Assembly: GCA_001899685.1 (NCBI GenBank)
Contig: MKWG01000017.1
Span: 45,739-109,738, forward strand
DNA length: 64,000 nucleotides
Reading direction: 5' to 3'
From: Sphingobacteriales bacterium 44-15
GTDB lineage: Bacteria > Bacteroidota > Bacteroidia > Chitinophagales > Chitinophagaceae
Program-made: the position numbers and the translations under genes
Part shown: in pieces, positions 16,827 through 25,379 of the stretch
Numbering within the stretch: position 1 is the first letter of the stretch
Layout of the letters: the number at the start of each line of letters is the position of its first letter
Notes under the pieces: generated by a model
What the model was told of the DNA's origin: nothing
What the model saw: only the letters and a program-made list of their open reading frames with translations
Databases searched by the model: none

Positions 16827-18962
16827 ATGCCATCTCTAAAAACATATACATGCTTTAAAGTATTCACTCCCTTAGGGTTGCTGCTGCTGTTGGCCGCCTG
16901 CCGGCAAAAAGCAGCGGAGCAGGTGGAATGGAGTGTATATCGCGGCGACAAAGCAAGCTCCGGCTACTCATCCCTTCGGCAGATTAATAAAAGTAATCTC
17001 TCAAAACTGAAAGTGGCGTGGACATTTCATACCGGGGATGCGAGAGAGGGTAACCGCTCCACCATCCAGTGCAACCCACTTGTTGTGAATGGGCTCATGT
17101 ATGTTACTTCCCCCCAACTGACGCTGATAGCGCTTCATCCCACATCGGGTAAGGAAGCCTGGCGTTTTGATCCTTTTACAGGGGAAGAAGCGACAGGTGT
17201 AAATCGTGGTGTGACCTACCGGGCTGACGGGGATGATAAAAGAATATTTTTTTCTGCGGGTACTTATCTCTATGCCCTTAATGCGGATAATGGTAAATTA
17301 ATTACAGGCTTCGGCGACAGCGGGCGTGTTGATCTTCGTATAGGACTGGGTCGCGACCCGTCAGCGCTGGCCGTATGGGCTACTTCTCCGGGGATCATTT
17401 ATAAGAACCTGCTGATACAGGGGACCGCACTGGGCGAGGGATATGATGCGGGGCCGGGTTTTATAAGAGCGTATGATGTGGAGACGGGAAAAATAGTATG
17501 GACATTTCATACTATCCCCCAACCCGGTGAATATGGATATGACACCTGGGATACAGCATCCTATAAAGAAGTAGGTGGTGTAAACGCGTGGGCCGGCATG
17601 AGCCTTGATGAGGAGACAGGAATAGTATACGCTCCGCTTGGCTCACCTGCATTTGATTTTTACGGCGGTAACCGTAAAGGCGATAACCTCTTTGGCAATT
17701 GCCTTGTCGCCCTCGACGCTGCCACAGGAAAACGCGTGTGGCATTACCAACTGGTGCACCACGATCTCTGGGATTATGATCTGCCGGCGCCACCGGTATT
17801 GCTGACGGTAAATAATAACGGAGCTCCCGTAAAGGCGGTTGCCCAGACAACCAAAATGGGAATGGTCTTCCTGTTTGACAGGAAGACGGGTAAGCCGGTC
17901 TTTCCTATACATGAGCAGCCTGTTCCTGCCTCAAGGCTGCATGGGGAATATACGTCACCGGTTCAGCCTTTTCCTGAAAAGCCGCTGCCTTTTGTGCGGC
18001 AACATTTTTCAGCAGATGATATCACGGATATTTCTGATTCGGCACACTTATATGTTTCGGACCTGGTACGAGCTGCGTTGATGGGAGGCATATACACTCC
18101 TCCAGATACTGCCGGTGTAGTGCAGTTCCCTGGTACAAGAGGTGGGGCGGAATGGGGCGGCGCTGCTGTTGATCCTGCCACAGGCATCATGTATATAAAT
18201 GCCAATGAAGTGCCGATGCTGATCAAAATGAAAGCTGTTCCTTTTTCCAATAATACTACAGTGATGTCGCAGGGAGAAAAGCTGTATACGCTTAATAATT
18301 GTACCATGTGTCATGGCGCCGACAGGAAAGGCACGGCGGTTTTCCCTTCACTTCTTAACCTCAAAGCGAAATACACAAGGCAAACAATAGCCGGGCTGTT
18401 GAGCAAAGGCAAAGGGCAGATGCCGGCATTCCCTAATTTAACACCGGGTGACAAAGAAGCTTTGCTGGATTTTCTTTTTGATAAAGCCAATGCAGTTAAA
18501 AAGCAAACCGGTGATCCTGACGGTACCCGTTACCGTTATGTACATAACGGCTGGCAGACACTCAGTGATAAAGACGGCTATCCCGGCGTAAAGCCACCCT
18601 GGGGAACACTGAATGCTATTGACCTCAACAAAGGCGAATTGCTGTGGAAAGTGCCGCTTGGTGAATTTCCCGACCTGGCGGCAAAAGGTATCCGCAATAC
18701 CGGTACGCCCAACCTGGGTGGCGCTCTGGCGACCGCTGGCGGATTACTCATCATTGCCGCCACCTACGATGAAAAGCTGCGCATATTTGATAAGGAGAAC
18801 GGGCGGTTATTATGGGAATATAAGCTTCCTGCGGGCGGATATGCTACTCCTGCCACATACATGATTGATGGCAGGCAGTATATCGTGATCGCTGCCGGGG
18901 GAGGAGGGAAGGTGGGCTCTCCTTCAGGCGATGCGTATGTGGCTTTCAGCCTGGAAGAATAA
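16827..18962 (+). CDS. PQQ-dependent dehydrogenase lipoprotein with inserted cytochrome c domain
   Basis: A 711-residue quinoprotein (lipobox LAAC). The eight-bladed PQQ propeller is visible as W-x-x-Y-R-G-D at the start (WSVYRGDKASSGYSSL), the tryptophan-docking repeats (LKVAWTFHTGDAREG; DAATGKRVWHYQLVHHDLWDYDLPAPP) and the closing GTPNLGGALATAGGLLIIAA. A haem c domain is inserted before the last blade, with CTMCH at residues 492-496 and an M-P-A-F ligand candidate later. It resembles glucose/alcohol dehydrogenase-like quinoproteins that pass electrons to the respiratory chain in the periplasm. The sugar or alcohol oxidised is unknown. A 7-bp repeat array abuts the start codon. Confidence 0.9.
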   Translation: MPSLKTYTCFKVFTPLGLLLLLAACRQKAAEQVEWSVYRGDKASSGYSSLRQINKSNLSKLKVAWTFHTGDAREGNRSTIQCNPLVVNGLMYVTSPQLTLIALHPTSGKEAWRFDPFTGEEATGVNRGVTYRADGDDKRIFFSAGTYLYALNADNGKLITGFGDSGRVDLRIGLGRDPSALAVWATSPGIIYKNLLIQGTALGEGYDAGPGFIRAYDVETGKIVWTFHTIPQPGEYGYDTWDTASYKEVGGVNAWAGMSLDEETGIVYAPLGSPAFDFYGGNRKGDNLFGNCLVALDAATGKRVWHYQLVHHDLWDYDLPAPPVLLTVNNNGAPVKAVAQTTKMGMVFLFDRKTGKPVFPIHEQPVPASRLHGEYTSPVQPFPEKPLPFVRQHFSADDITDISDSAHLYVSDLVRAALMGGIYTPPDTAGVVQFPGTRGGAEWGGAAVDPATGIMYINANEVPMLIKMKAVPFSNNTTVMSQGEKLYTLNNCTMCHGADRKGTAVFPSLLNLKAKYTRQTIAGLLSKGKGQMPAFPNLTPGDKEALLDFLFDKANAVKKQTGDPDGTRYRYVHNGWQTLSDKDGYPGVKPPWGTLNAIDLNKGELLWKVPLGEFPDLAAKGIRNTGTPNLGGALATAGGLLIIAATYDEKLRIFDKENGRLLWEYKLPAGGYATPATYMIDGRQYIVIAAGGGGKVGSPSGDAYVAFSLEE

Positions 18963-19023
18963 TTGCCGCTACCAGCTCCGTCACTGTGAGCCGCATGCAG
19001 GACACTTCATGTGGAGAGATACA

Positions 19024-19236
19024 TTACAGAAGAAAAGCAGTCTCCGGATTGCTTCTCCCGACCTTCGGTTTGGGATCGAATACGTGCAAGTGGTTGATGA
19101 TTTTGTAGCTTTCGCTATGCTTCATGCATGCAAATAATTCACGCTCTTGCTCACTGTAGGCGCCACTGCCCCGATAATCTGAAATGCACTTTATTAAAGC
19201 TGAACTTAATTCTTTACTTTTATCTAAGGTGTTGAT
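19024..19236 (-). pseudogene. Remnant of an unidentified minus-strand gene
   Basis: On the minus strand a 70-codon frame between TAA (19237-19239) and TAA (19024-19026) reads like real protein (NTLDKSKELSSALIKC..., ending KVGRSNPETAFLL). It has no ATG, GTG or TTG near its beginning; the first codon after the stop is ATC, where a start might have been mutated. The internal ATG would leave 33 residues. I do not recognise the family. It fills most of the 313-bp gap between two plus-strand genes and is best treated as a decayed gene. Confidence 0.45.
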
Positions 19237-19275
19237 TTAAAAAGCTCATGCTCACGCCCTGCCTCTTACGATCAC

Positions 19276-20856
19276 ATGAAAAAGCAAATCGTCTTATTTT
19301 GTATTTTGGTAAGCCTGCTTCTTTCATGTAGCGAAGGAAGACAAAATGATAATACTGCATCTGATGAGCCGCCTGCTTCCGGGCTTTCGGGAAAAGAGCT
19401 GGCGACAGCGCACTGCAGCAGGTGCCATGCCTTTGTAAGCCCTGATGTATTGCCTAAAAAAATATGGAGAGAAAATGTGCTTCCCGCGATGGGGCACAGG
19501 ATGGGCATATACAATAAGGGCGTCAGACCCGATAGCTTATTTGATCCCGGTGTAAGTGGCGCGATTGTGCGCAATGCAAATATCTACCCGGAACAACCGG
19601 TTCTGGCAAAGGCTGACTGGGACTCCATCGTACAATATTTTGTTAAGAACGCGCCTGATACTATACCCGCTCCTGTCCGCAGTCATCCTATCCGCATCGG
19701 GCTTAAGCATTTTAAATACAGGGAAACTTCTTTTTCTTATCACCCTGCTTTCACCACAATGGTTAAAATTCTTCCGGATAACAGGGGTATTATATTTAAC
19801 GATTCAAAGCCAAGATTCAACAGCTTAACATTCCTCACTCCCGGTCTGAAAGAGCATTATAGCATACCGATGCAATCAACGCCTGTTCAGTTTGATGAAA
19901 GATCAAATGAGGCATACCTCACAACAGCAGGCGGAGGGATATTCCCGACAGATGCGCCCTTTGGCGCCGTGCAGCAAATGGTGAAAACAGGCCCGGACAA
20001 AACATATAAGCCCGGCAATATAGTTATCTCCGGTTTACAACGTCCTGTTTGCATGGCATACGGAGACCTCAATAAGGACGGGTTGGTAGATATGGTGGCC
20101 TGTGAATTTGGCAATGAAACCGGGGAATTGGCCTGGTATGAAAACAATGGCAAAGGAGGCTATAGCAAAAATGTTTTACGGGCAAAACCCGGGGCGATCA
20201 GGGCAATAATTAAGGATGCCAATAACGACGGGCTGCCGGATATTTATGTACTGATGGCACAGGCGGATGAAGGCGTTTTTTTATATGAAAACCTGGGCGC
20301 AGGCAAATTCAGGGAAAAGAGGTTATTGTCCTTTTTGCCGGTGAATGGTTCCCAGTATATTGAGCTGGCGGATTTCAATAAAGATGGTTTTGATGATATA
20401 GTATATGTATGCGGGGATAATGCTGACAAAACTCCCATACTAAAGAGCTATCATGGTATTTATATTTTCCTGAACGACGGGAAAGGTAATTTCAGGCAGG
20501 CCTATTTCTACCAGTTGAATGGCGCTTATAAAGCGATAGTGCGGGATTTTGACCTGGATGGAGATCTTGATATAGCTGCTATTTCGTTTTTCCCCGACTA
20601 TCGCCGCTATCCCGAAGAAAGCTTTGTGTACTTAGAAAATAAAGGACATTTAAAATTTGATGATTATTCGTTTCCGCAGGCTTCCAGGGGAAGATGGATA
20701 GTAATGGATGCAGGCGATATGGACGGAGACGGAGATACCGATATTGCTTTGGGCTCTTTTGTATATTTTATACCGGACGGCGATACTACAGGGCTGGGTA
20801 AAAAATGGTTGGTAGACGGGCCTTCCGTTGTTGTTTTGGAAAACACTACCCGGTAG
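19276..20856 (+). CDS. FG-GAP/VCBS-repeat lipoprotein with an N-terminal haem c motif
   Basis: A 526-residue lipoprotein (lipobox LLSC) whose body is made of calcium-binding FG-GAP/VCBS propeller repeats: DLNKDGLVDMVACEFG, DANNDGLPDIYVL, DFNKDGFDDIVYV, DFDLDGDLDIAAI and DMDGDGDTDIALG. Near the N-terminus is CSRCHAF (C47-x-x-C50-H51), a single c-type haem attachment site within a short cytochrome-like segment (GKELATAHCSRCHAFVSPDVLPKKIW...LPAMGHRMG, with methionine ligand candidates). The combination suggests a secreted propeller tethered to a small electron-transfer module, next to a PQQ dehydrogenase that also carries haem c. The role is unknown. Confidence 0.85.
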   Translation: MKKQIVLFCILVSLLLSCSEGRQNDNTASDEPPASGLSGKELATAHCSRCHAFVSPDVLPKKIWRENVLPAMGHRMGIYNKGVRPDSLFDPGVSGAIVRNANIYPEQPVLAKADWDSIVQYFVKNAPDTIPAPVRSHPIRIGLKHFKYRETSFSYHPAFTTMVKILPDNRGIIFNDSKPRFNSLTFLTPGLKEHYSIPMQSTPVQFDERSNEAYLTTAGGGIFPTDAPFGAVQQMVKTGPDKTYKPGNIVISGLQRPVCMAYGDLNKDGLVDMVACEFGNETGELAWYENNGKGGYSKNVLRAKPGAIRAIIKDANNDGLPDIYVLMAQADEGVFLYENLGAGKFREKRLLSFLPVNGSQYIELADFNKDGFDDIVYVCGDNADKTPILKSYHGIYIFLNDGKGNFRQAYFYQLNGAYKAIVRDFDLDGDLDIAAISFFPDYRRYPEESFVYLENKGHLKFDDYSFPQASRGRWIVMDAGDMDGDGDTDIALGSFVYFIPDGDTTGLGKKWLVDGPSVVVLENTTR

Positions 20857-20971
20857 GATCGCAATGTTTGTTTAAGAGAAACACAGCTCTTTGTGAATTT
20901 GCTGAATATGTTTCGGGCATAGATTATTACAATTTCTGATAATTTATTTCGTTTTTCCCCAAAGGGATTTT

Positions 20972-21727
20972 ATGAGAAGTCGTTTGCTTTGTTTTATCAT
21001 TTATCTGTTTATAGCTGCCTGCACCAAAGAAGAAGCAAATAAGCCAGAGCCGGAGGAACAAAATCCCTCCGTTATGGGTGATATTACTGGTAAATGGGAT
21101 ATACGATATCCCGATGCACCGACAAACGGTGATCTTCTTTTGGGATATATAGAATTTCTTTCAGACAGCACTGTTATCTTCACTGATCTATCTGTGGATC
21201 ATACTATGGTAGGCGAGTTTAATGTAAAAGATAATAAATCAATTGTTTTATCAATAAACACTTCGTTATTAAATGTAACAGTGAAGAATGATTCTCTTTT
21301 TTTTGAGCTATTTTCCGGGGAGCTTATTGATAAATTTTTGGCCGTGAAAGATCCCAATGCTACTCCTGAGGGTGCATCCAGGCTTTTATGCAGAGACTGG
21401 TCGCTAAGTAAAAAAGAAGGAGGAATAGAAATGTATGATCAGTTGAACAGGTATCGTGAGGAGGAAATTATTGAGGCAAAAGTTGTTTTCTCAGCAAGCG
21501 GCGCTTATTTCTGGAGATACTTTAAAGAGAATGGTATGTACAGCACTCCCGGACGTCAAAATTGGGACTGGCATTCTAATATTGATAATGCTATTCGATA
21601 TTGGGATCCAAGAGTGGAGCCTGATAACAATGTTTACCAAACGATTTATGAATTAACTGATTCAACGCTTATAATGGGGCACCCGCAAATAAATGGGAAC
21701 TTATATTTTACACCGGTTAGAAACTAA
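20972..21727 (+). CDS. Lipocalin-like hypothetical lipoprotein
   Basis: A 251-residue lipoprotein (lipobox IAAC, then TKEEANKPEPEEQNP linker). The mature part begins with GDITGKWDIRYP and alternates short beta strands with statements of the type FLSDSTVIFTD and YELTDSTLIMGH. This pattern is seen in Bacteroidota lipocalin-like lipoproteins, where G-x-W opens a beta barrel. There are no catalytic motifs and no close partner. It stands alone, with about 115 bp upstream and 211 bp downstream of non-coding DNA. Function unknown. Confidence 0.7.
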   Translation: MRSRLLCFIIYLFIAACTKEEANKPEPEEQNPSVMGDITGKWDIRYPDAPTNGDLLLGYIEFLSDSTVIFTDLSVDHTMVGEFNVKDNKSIVLSINTSLLNVTVKNDSLFFELFSGELIDKFLAVKDPNATPEGASRLLCRDWSLSKKEGGIEMYDQLNRYREEEIIEAKVVFSASGAYFWRYFKENGMYSTPGRQNWDWHSNIDNAIRYWDPRVEPDNNVYQTIYELTDSTLIMGHPQINGNLYFTPVRN

Positions 21728-21938
21728 GCATTTCCTATCAATATCATAACTGTCAAATTAAACCTCATTCGGGGTATTTATACGCTTAGGTTCCTTAAGT
21801 TTGTCAATTATGGTGTCTTCATATACCGAAGCATGTGCTTTCTTTATGCCGGTATGCCTCGGTAGCAGAAAAATCAGAATACATTTTTAATTATTACTCT
21901 ATATTTTTATACTGTTATTTCATACATTAATAACTTAT

Positions 21939-23042
21939 ATGAACAAATTCCTCCCGGTTGTATGTATAGTGTTGAACCTTGTTTGTTTTTCTGCATTGGC
22001 CCAAACCGGCAAGGGTAAAAAAGATATAGCGGTTATAGCATATTATGCCGGGAACCCCAACCGGCTCGACAGTTTCGTGGTGGAAAAGCTGACACACCTG
22101 ATATTTTGTTTTGGTCACTTAAAAGGTAACCGGCTGGATATAGGAAGCGCACGCGACTCAGCCACTATACGTAAGATGGTAGGACTAAAAAGCCGCAATC
22201 CCGGGTTGAAAATAATTTTGTCGCTTGGCGGGTGGGGTGGCTGTCAAACCTGTTCACCTGTATTTACTACTGCAGCGGGAAGAAAAGAATTTGCAAAGTC
22301 TGTAAAAGAGATCAATGATTATTTCGGTACCGATGGTGTTGACCTGGATTGGGAATACCCTGCTATCGAAGGGCATCCCGGTCATCCTTTTACGCCGGAA
22401 GATAAGCCGGCTTTTACTAAACTGGTAAAACGGCTCCGGAAGGAATTAGGAAAAAAGCATGAGATCAGTTTTGCAGCCGGAGGATTTACCTCTTTTATTG
22501 ATTCGTCTATCGAATGGAAGAAGGTGATGAAAAAAGTAGACAGGGTTAACCTGATGAGCTATGATCTGGTGAATGGTTATACTACAAAAAGCGGACATCA
22601 TACGCCTTTATATTCCACCCCGGAACAAAAGGAATCTACTGATCATGGCGTACAGATGATGCTGGCGGCAGGTGTTCCTGCCAGTAAAATAGTTGTTGGC
22701 GCGGCTTTTTATGCCAGGATATTCGAGGTAACGGATACGCTGAATAACGGGCTGTACAGGAGCGGGAGATTTTTAAAAGGATTGTCTTATAACCGTCAGG
22801 CAGATACCTTAACCGCAGCCAATGGTTTTATTCAGTACTGGGACAGCACTGCCGGCGCGCCCTACTCGTTTAATGAGAAGAGAAAATTGATGGCCTCCTA
22901 CGATAATATACGTTCCGTTCAGTTAAAAATCGGGTATGCCATTCAACACCGGCTTAACGGTATCATGTTCTGGCAATTGGGAGAAGATACCTATAAGGAT
23001 GGCCTGTTAGACGCTATTGATAAAACCCGCCGGGAAGATTAA
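21939..23042 (+). CDS. GH18 family chitinase-like glycoside hydrolase
   Basis: A 367-residue secreted enzyme with a signal peptide (MNKFLPVVCIVLNLVCFSALAQ). It contains the GH18 signature D132-G-V-D135-L-D137-W-E139; E139 is the general acid and D137 positions the substrate N-acetyl group. SLGGWGG is the strand-3 motif, followed by INLMSYDL-type (VNLMSYDLVNG) and a C-terminal GIMFWQLGED. It should cleave beta-1,4-GlcNAc linkages in chitin or related glycans, probably in the periplasm or at the cell surface. It is the last plus-strand gene before the AT-rich cassette region. Confidence 0.92.
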   Translation: MNKFLPVVCIVLNLVCFSALAQTGKGKKDIAVIAYYAGNPNRLDSFVVEKLTHLIFCFGHLKGNRLDIGSARDSATIRKMVGLKSRNPGLKIILSLGGWGGCQTCSPVFTTAAGRKEFAKSVKEINDYFGTDGVDLDWEYPAIEGHPGHPFTPEDKPAFTKLVKRLRKELGKKHEISFAAGGFTSFIDSSIEWKKVMKKVDRVNLMSYDLVNGYTTKSGHHTPLYSTPEQKESTDHGVQMMLAAGVPASKIVVGAAFYARIFEVTDTLNNGLYRSGRFLKGLSYNRQADTLTAANGFIQYWDSTAGAPYSFNEKRKLMASYDNIRSVQLKIGYAIQHRLNGIMFWQLGEDTYKDGLLDAIDKTRRED

Positions 23043-23077
23043 GCCGGTCAACTCCTGTTATAAATAAACTTGCTTAC

Positions 23078-23193
23078 TTCAACGGCTGTGCGTAGCGTCC
23101 CCGCCACGTACCAGAATAAACAATGAACATTTACAAACAAAAAGCAAGGATATATTCATCGCCCCGCCATATTGCCAAACCGCATGTTAGCGG
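23078..23193 (-). other. attC-like site S1 (end of cassette array)
   Basis: Read on the minus strand it begins ACCGCTAACATGCGG, continues to GGCGGGGC, and ends about 115 bases later with GACGCTACG...CCGTTGAAG. Its first 30 bases nearly match those of site S4. The AAC..GTT ends fit the outer core sites of integron attC (GTTGAAG matches GTTRRRY at 6 of 7). The right arm is divergent, and beyond it lies the chitinase gene. Confidence 0.55.
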
Positions 23194-23206
23194 TTCGTGC
23201 CTTATG

Positions 23207-23377
23207 TCAGGCAGGTTGCTTTTGCTTTGTAATGGTTTGTTGTTTGTGCTCTTTTAACTTACGTTTTTCTTTGGCAGTACGAATGAAGTCGCTAATAGCT
23301 TTTTCCTTTTCTTTTGTCAGTGGTTTATCTTGTCCACCGGTAAAATCCACATCTAATTCTTTTGCTTTGTTTTTCAT
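23207..23377 (-). CDS. Small charged protein, partner of the GNAT-like gene
   Basis: A 56-residue protein rich in lysine (MKNKAKELDVDFTGGQDKPLT, then KEKEKAISDFIRTAKEKRK). Its ATG overlaps the stop of the upstream GNAT-like fragment (ATGA at 23374-23377), so the two are translationally coupled. The DVDFxGGQ...LTKEEE pattern is a recurrent small protein in Bacteroidota beside this GNAT-like gene (from memory). Its role is unknown; a toxin-antitoxin-like pair is possible. Its stop codon lies just before site S1, as expected for the last gene of a cassette. Confidence 0.65.
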   Translation of the reverse strand: MKNKAKELDVDFTGGQDKPLTKEKEKAISDFIRTAKEKRKLKEHKQQTITKQKQPA

Positions 23378-23628
23378 TTTACGAAATATTTATCAATTAA
23401 TTTTAAAGCTGCAATTGTATCAATAATCACAATTCTTCCGCCCACATACATTGCTCCTAAACTGTCAATGTAGTGTTGCACAAATTGAGTTTTTGAAAAG
23501 AAAGATACGTTTCCTTCGTATCCTCTCTGGAAAGAAAGTTTACATGCGAATGCAACCAAATTTCCTGGAACTCCTGCGTACATCCTGCTTTTCCCTTTGT
23601 TGAAAGGCGCACTTTCAACAAGATGCAT
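23374..23628 (-). CDS. GNAT-like protein, apparently truncated at its N-terminus
   Basis: From the ATG at 23628 it gives 84 residues (MHLVESAPFNKGKSRMYAG, then VPGNLVAFACKLSFQRGYEG). This reads as the C-terminal half of an acetyltransferase-fold protein: a V-x-G-N-L-x-A-F-A-C strand-helix that would bind CoA, and a terminal GGRIVIIDTIAALKLIDKYF. The frame stays open upstream to a TTG at 23670, which falls inside the end of site S2, and the residues there (INFLTDHVY) also look genuine. The expected first half of the fold is absent, so the gene was probably cut at the cassette boundary. Confidence 0.6.
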   Translation of the reverse strand: MHLVESAPFNKGKSRMYAGVPGNLVAFACKLSFQRGYEGNVSFFSKTQFVQHYIDSLGAMYVGGRIVIIDTIAALKLIDKYFVK

Positions 23629-23664
23629 ATAAACATGGTCAGTGAGGAAATTTATATTCTTTCG

Positions 23665-23810
23665 CCGCAACGTCAGCCGATGGGAGAACTAAAGTACAGA
23701 ATAAGTACAAAGGTTATCAAAGAATTTTCAGCCCGGAAATACTGATGAACAGCGAACAAAAGCCGATAAAATGCACGTCTGCCCCGCTATAGCCAGACCC
23801 ACTGTTGGCC
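23665..23810 (-). other. attC-like site S2
   Basis: Minus strand: GGCCAACAGTGGGTCTGGC, then ATAGCGGGGCAGACGTGC, about 75 bases of spacer, then CCCATCGGCTGACGTTGCGG. It shares the GCGGGGC(T/A)GACGTGC block with S4 and S5 and the CCCATC..ACGTTG end with S4. It separates the MazF pair from the GNAT-like pair. Confidence 0.6.
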
Positions 23811-23821
23811 GTAGTGCATTT

Positions 23822-24157
23822 TTATAAGTCCAAAATTACTTTCAAATTTTCTTTGAGTTGAATTATCTGTTCACGAGTGAACCTGCCCATTTTTTTTAAG
23901 AAACGTTTGTTGTCAATTGCTCGCAGCTGGTCAACTAAAATGTCGCTCAACTTTGGCAGTTGTGATTTTTTTAAATGCACCCGCAAAATTTCTACTTCGG
24001 GTTTAACGTTCGTTGTCATTGGACACACAATAGTTGATAAATGTGTGTCATTAAGTAGGTCGGTTTGAATGATTACTACTGGTCTCGTTTTTCCCGGCTC
24101 GGTTCCAACTGTTGGGTTTAAGTCTGCAAGCCAAATGTCATACTGCTTATATTTCAC
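23822..24157 (-). CDS. MazF/PemK-family mRNA interferase toxin
   Basis: A 111-residue toxin with the family's opening (YDIWLADLNPTVGTEPGKTR) and PVVIIQ; the R-P-V-V strand and the TxPGKTRP loop are the RNA-binding and catalytic region of MazF. The C-terminal DQLRAIDNKRFLKKMGRF is also typical. It overlaps the upstream ribbon-helix-helix antitoxin gene by 11 bases. Toxin-antitoxin pairs are common in chromosomal integrons, where they stabilise arrays. Its stop codon is about 12 bases before the attC-like site S2. Confidence 0.9.
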   Translation of the reverse strand: MKYKQYDIWLADLNPTVGTEPGKTRPVVIIQTDLLNDTHLSTIVCPMTTNVKPEVEILRVHLKKSQLPKLSDILVDQLRAIDNKRFLKKMGRFTREQIIQLKENLKVILDL

Positions 24158-24377
24158 CGGCTAACTTTTCAAATTCGGATAGCACTTCATATGAACTTTG
24201 AGCTACAAGTTTACTTTCCTTCGCAAATTTCTTTTTTAGAACTCGCCTTTTATTGAATTGATTGTAGAGGTTAAGAGCTTCGTTTATATAGCGGTTCCGT
24301 GCAAGGTTTAATTCGGAAACTACCTTTTCAGTTTCTTCAAAAATGTCGTCGTCCAGTTTGAGTGAAAGAGTCTTCAT
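24147..24377 (-). CDS. Ribbon-helix-helix antitoxin of the MazF pair
   Basis: A 76-residue protein with an N-terminal CopG/Arc-like RHH fold: LSLKLDDDIFEETEKVV would form the DNA-contacting strand and first helix, and LNLARNRYINEALNLYNQ the second helix. The C-terminal half is the probable toxin-binding tail. It precedes and overlaps the MazF gene, so it should repress the operon and neutralise the toxin. The leader of about 60 bp on the minus strand contains a small palindrome (GGATATACTATTTGTATATTCC region, 24400-24418) that could be its operator. Confidence 0.85.
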   Translation of the reverse strand: MKTLSLKLDDDIFEETEKVVSELNLARNRYINEALNLYNQFNKRRVLKKKFAKESKLVAQSSYEVLSEFEKLAGEI

Positions 24378-24433
24378 GATTTAATCTTTCCACAAAGGAA
24401 TATACAAATAGTATATCCTTCAAATTTTACGAT

Positions 24434-24487
24434 TTTTAACGCATTACAGCCAAGCCGCCTATTGCCTGCTGTTGTTCGCCGTTACAG
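24434..24487 (-). other. attC-like site S3 (short form)
   Basis: Minus strand: TGTAACGGCGAACAACAGC, GGCAATAGGCGG, then CTTGGCTGTAATGCGTTAAA. The ends TAACG and GCGTTA, and ACAGC with GCTGT, pair to form a short imperfect palindrome of about 54 bases, near the size of classical short attC sites. The stop codon (TAA) of the DUF7003-like gene lies inside its first core site. GTTAAAA fits GTTRRRY at 6 of 7. Confidence 0.6.
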
Positions 24488-25354
24488 GCTGCCAGAGTCT
24501 GGCCAATTTGTCCAATGTGTATTAGGTCTTAATGTCGGTTTGTATAAAGTTGTGTCGCCAGTCGCAATAACCTTTGCTATGAGTTGCCATGTTTCATAAG
24601 AACTTGGCCGGTTGTCTTGATATTGTTTCTTATTATACTCATCCGTTGATTTTTCCTGCTGCCTAAACATAGAAGCAAAAGTTTCATAGTCTAATGGATA
24701 TTCACCTCCAAGAAGGTTTTTATTAAACTCATATGTTGTTCGTATCTGTTCGGCATTCATTGTCGGCTGGATAATTTCATTAAAGTCGCGATGATACCAC
24801 TCGTCAATTACTAATATTTTTTTTAGTTCCTTAGGAATTGACTTGTAAAGTTCTTCGTCAGTCGCTCTCAATAAATTATGATGTTTTGTTATGAGTAGCC
24901 TACCAACTTCTTCTAATGAAATTTCCCCAGGTTCATATTCTTTAAGTTCAATTCCAGCATTCAGATACACTGTCTTGTCGTGAGTGAGTTCAATTGGTTT
25001 ATTTCTAATATGCCAAAAATTGGCATCGGGTTTTAAAACTTCACCATCAACTGTTTCGCCAAAATCATTCCAAGCAATCGGATAAACTGTGTAATAGTTT
25101 GTGTCTTGTCCGTTGTAGTGCTCCAAGTTAGTCAAGCAATTCCCAAAATAATATATGTCCAGTGTGATGCCGCCGCCTCTTGGATTATAACCTAGTCGTT
25201 CGGCTGCTATTGCCCATTTATCATTGTCTCCTTTAAAAACATTAAGTCGGCTGTCTATGAGATATGAATAGACATGTCCTAAGTCAATAAACTGGCAGTA
25301 ATAACCTAACTTATAATTGTCAAGCTGTTCAAGAATTTGGGTTTCTGTAATCAT
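24482..25354 (-). CDS. DUF7003-like hypothetical protein
   Basis: A 290-residue soluble protein without a signal peptide. Aromatic-rich stretches such as DLGHVYSYLIDSRLNVF, WAIAAERLGYNPRGGGITLD and NCLTNLEHYN recall the DUF7003 family found in Bacteroidota (assigned from memory, moderate confidence). The middle holds a VIDEWYHRDF block; the end is rich in polar residues (PTLRPNTHWTNWPDSGSL). Function unknown. The stop codon TAA is part of the first core sequence of site S3 (CTGTAACG), exactly as many integron cassettes terminate. It is the only gene between S4 and S3. Confidence 0.75.
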   Translation of the reverse strand: MITETQILEQLDNYKLGYYCQFIDLGHVYSYLIDSRLNVFKGDNDKWAIAAERLGYNPRGGGITLDIYYFGNCLTNLEHYNGQDTNYYTVYPIAWNDFGETVDGEVLKPDANFWHIRNKPIELTHDKTVYLNAGIELKEYEPGEISLEEVGRLLITKHHNLLRATDEELYKSIPKELKKILVIDEWYHRDFNEIIQPTMNAEQIRTTYEFNKNLLGGEYPLDYETFASMFRQQEKSTDEYNKKQYQDNRPSSYETWQLIAKVIATGDTTLYKPTLRPNTHWTNWPDSGSL

Positions 25355-25379
25355 AATAGAGTGTCACTTTACAATAGCA

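Noticed and set aside
23172..23426. 84-codon plus-strand frame
   Set aside because: Antisense to the small coupled 56-residue gene and part of the GNAT-like gene, which have better coding character.
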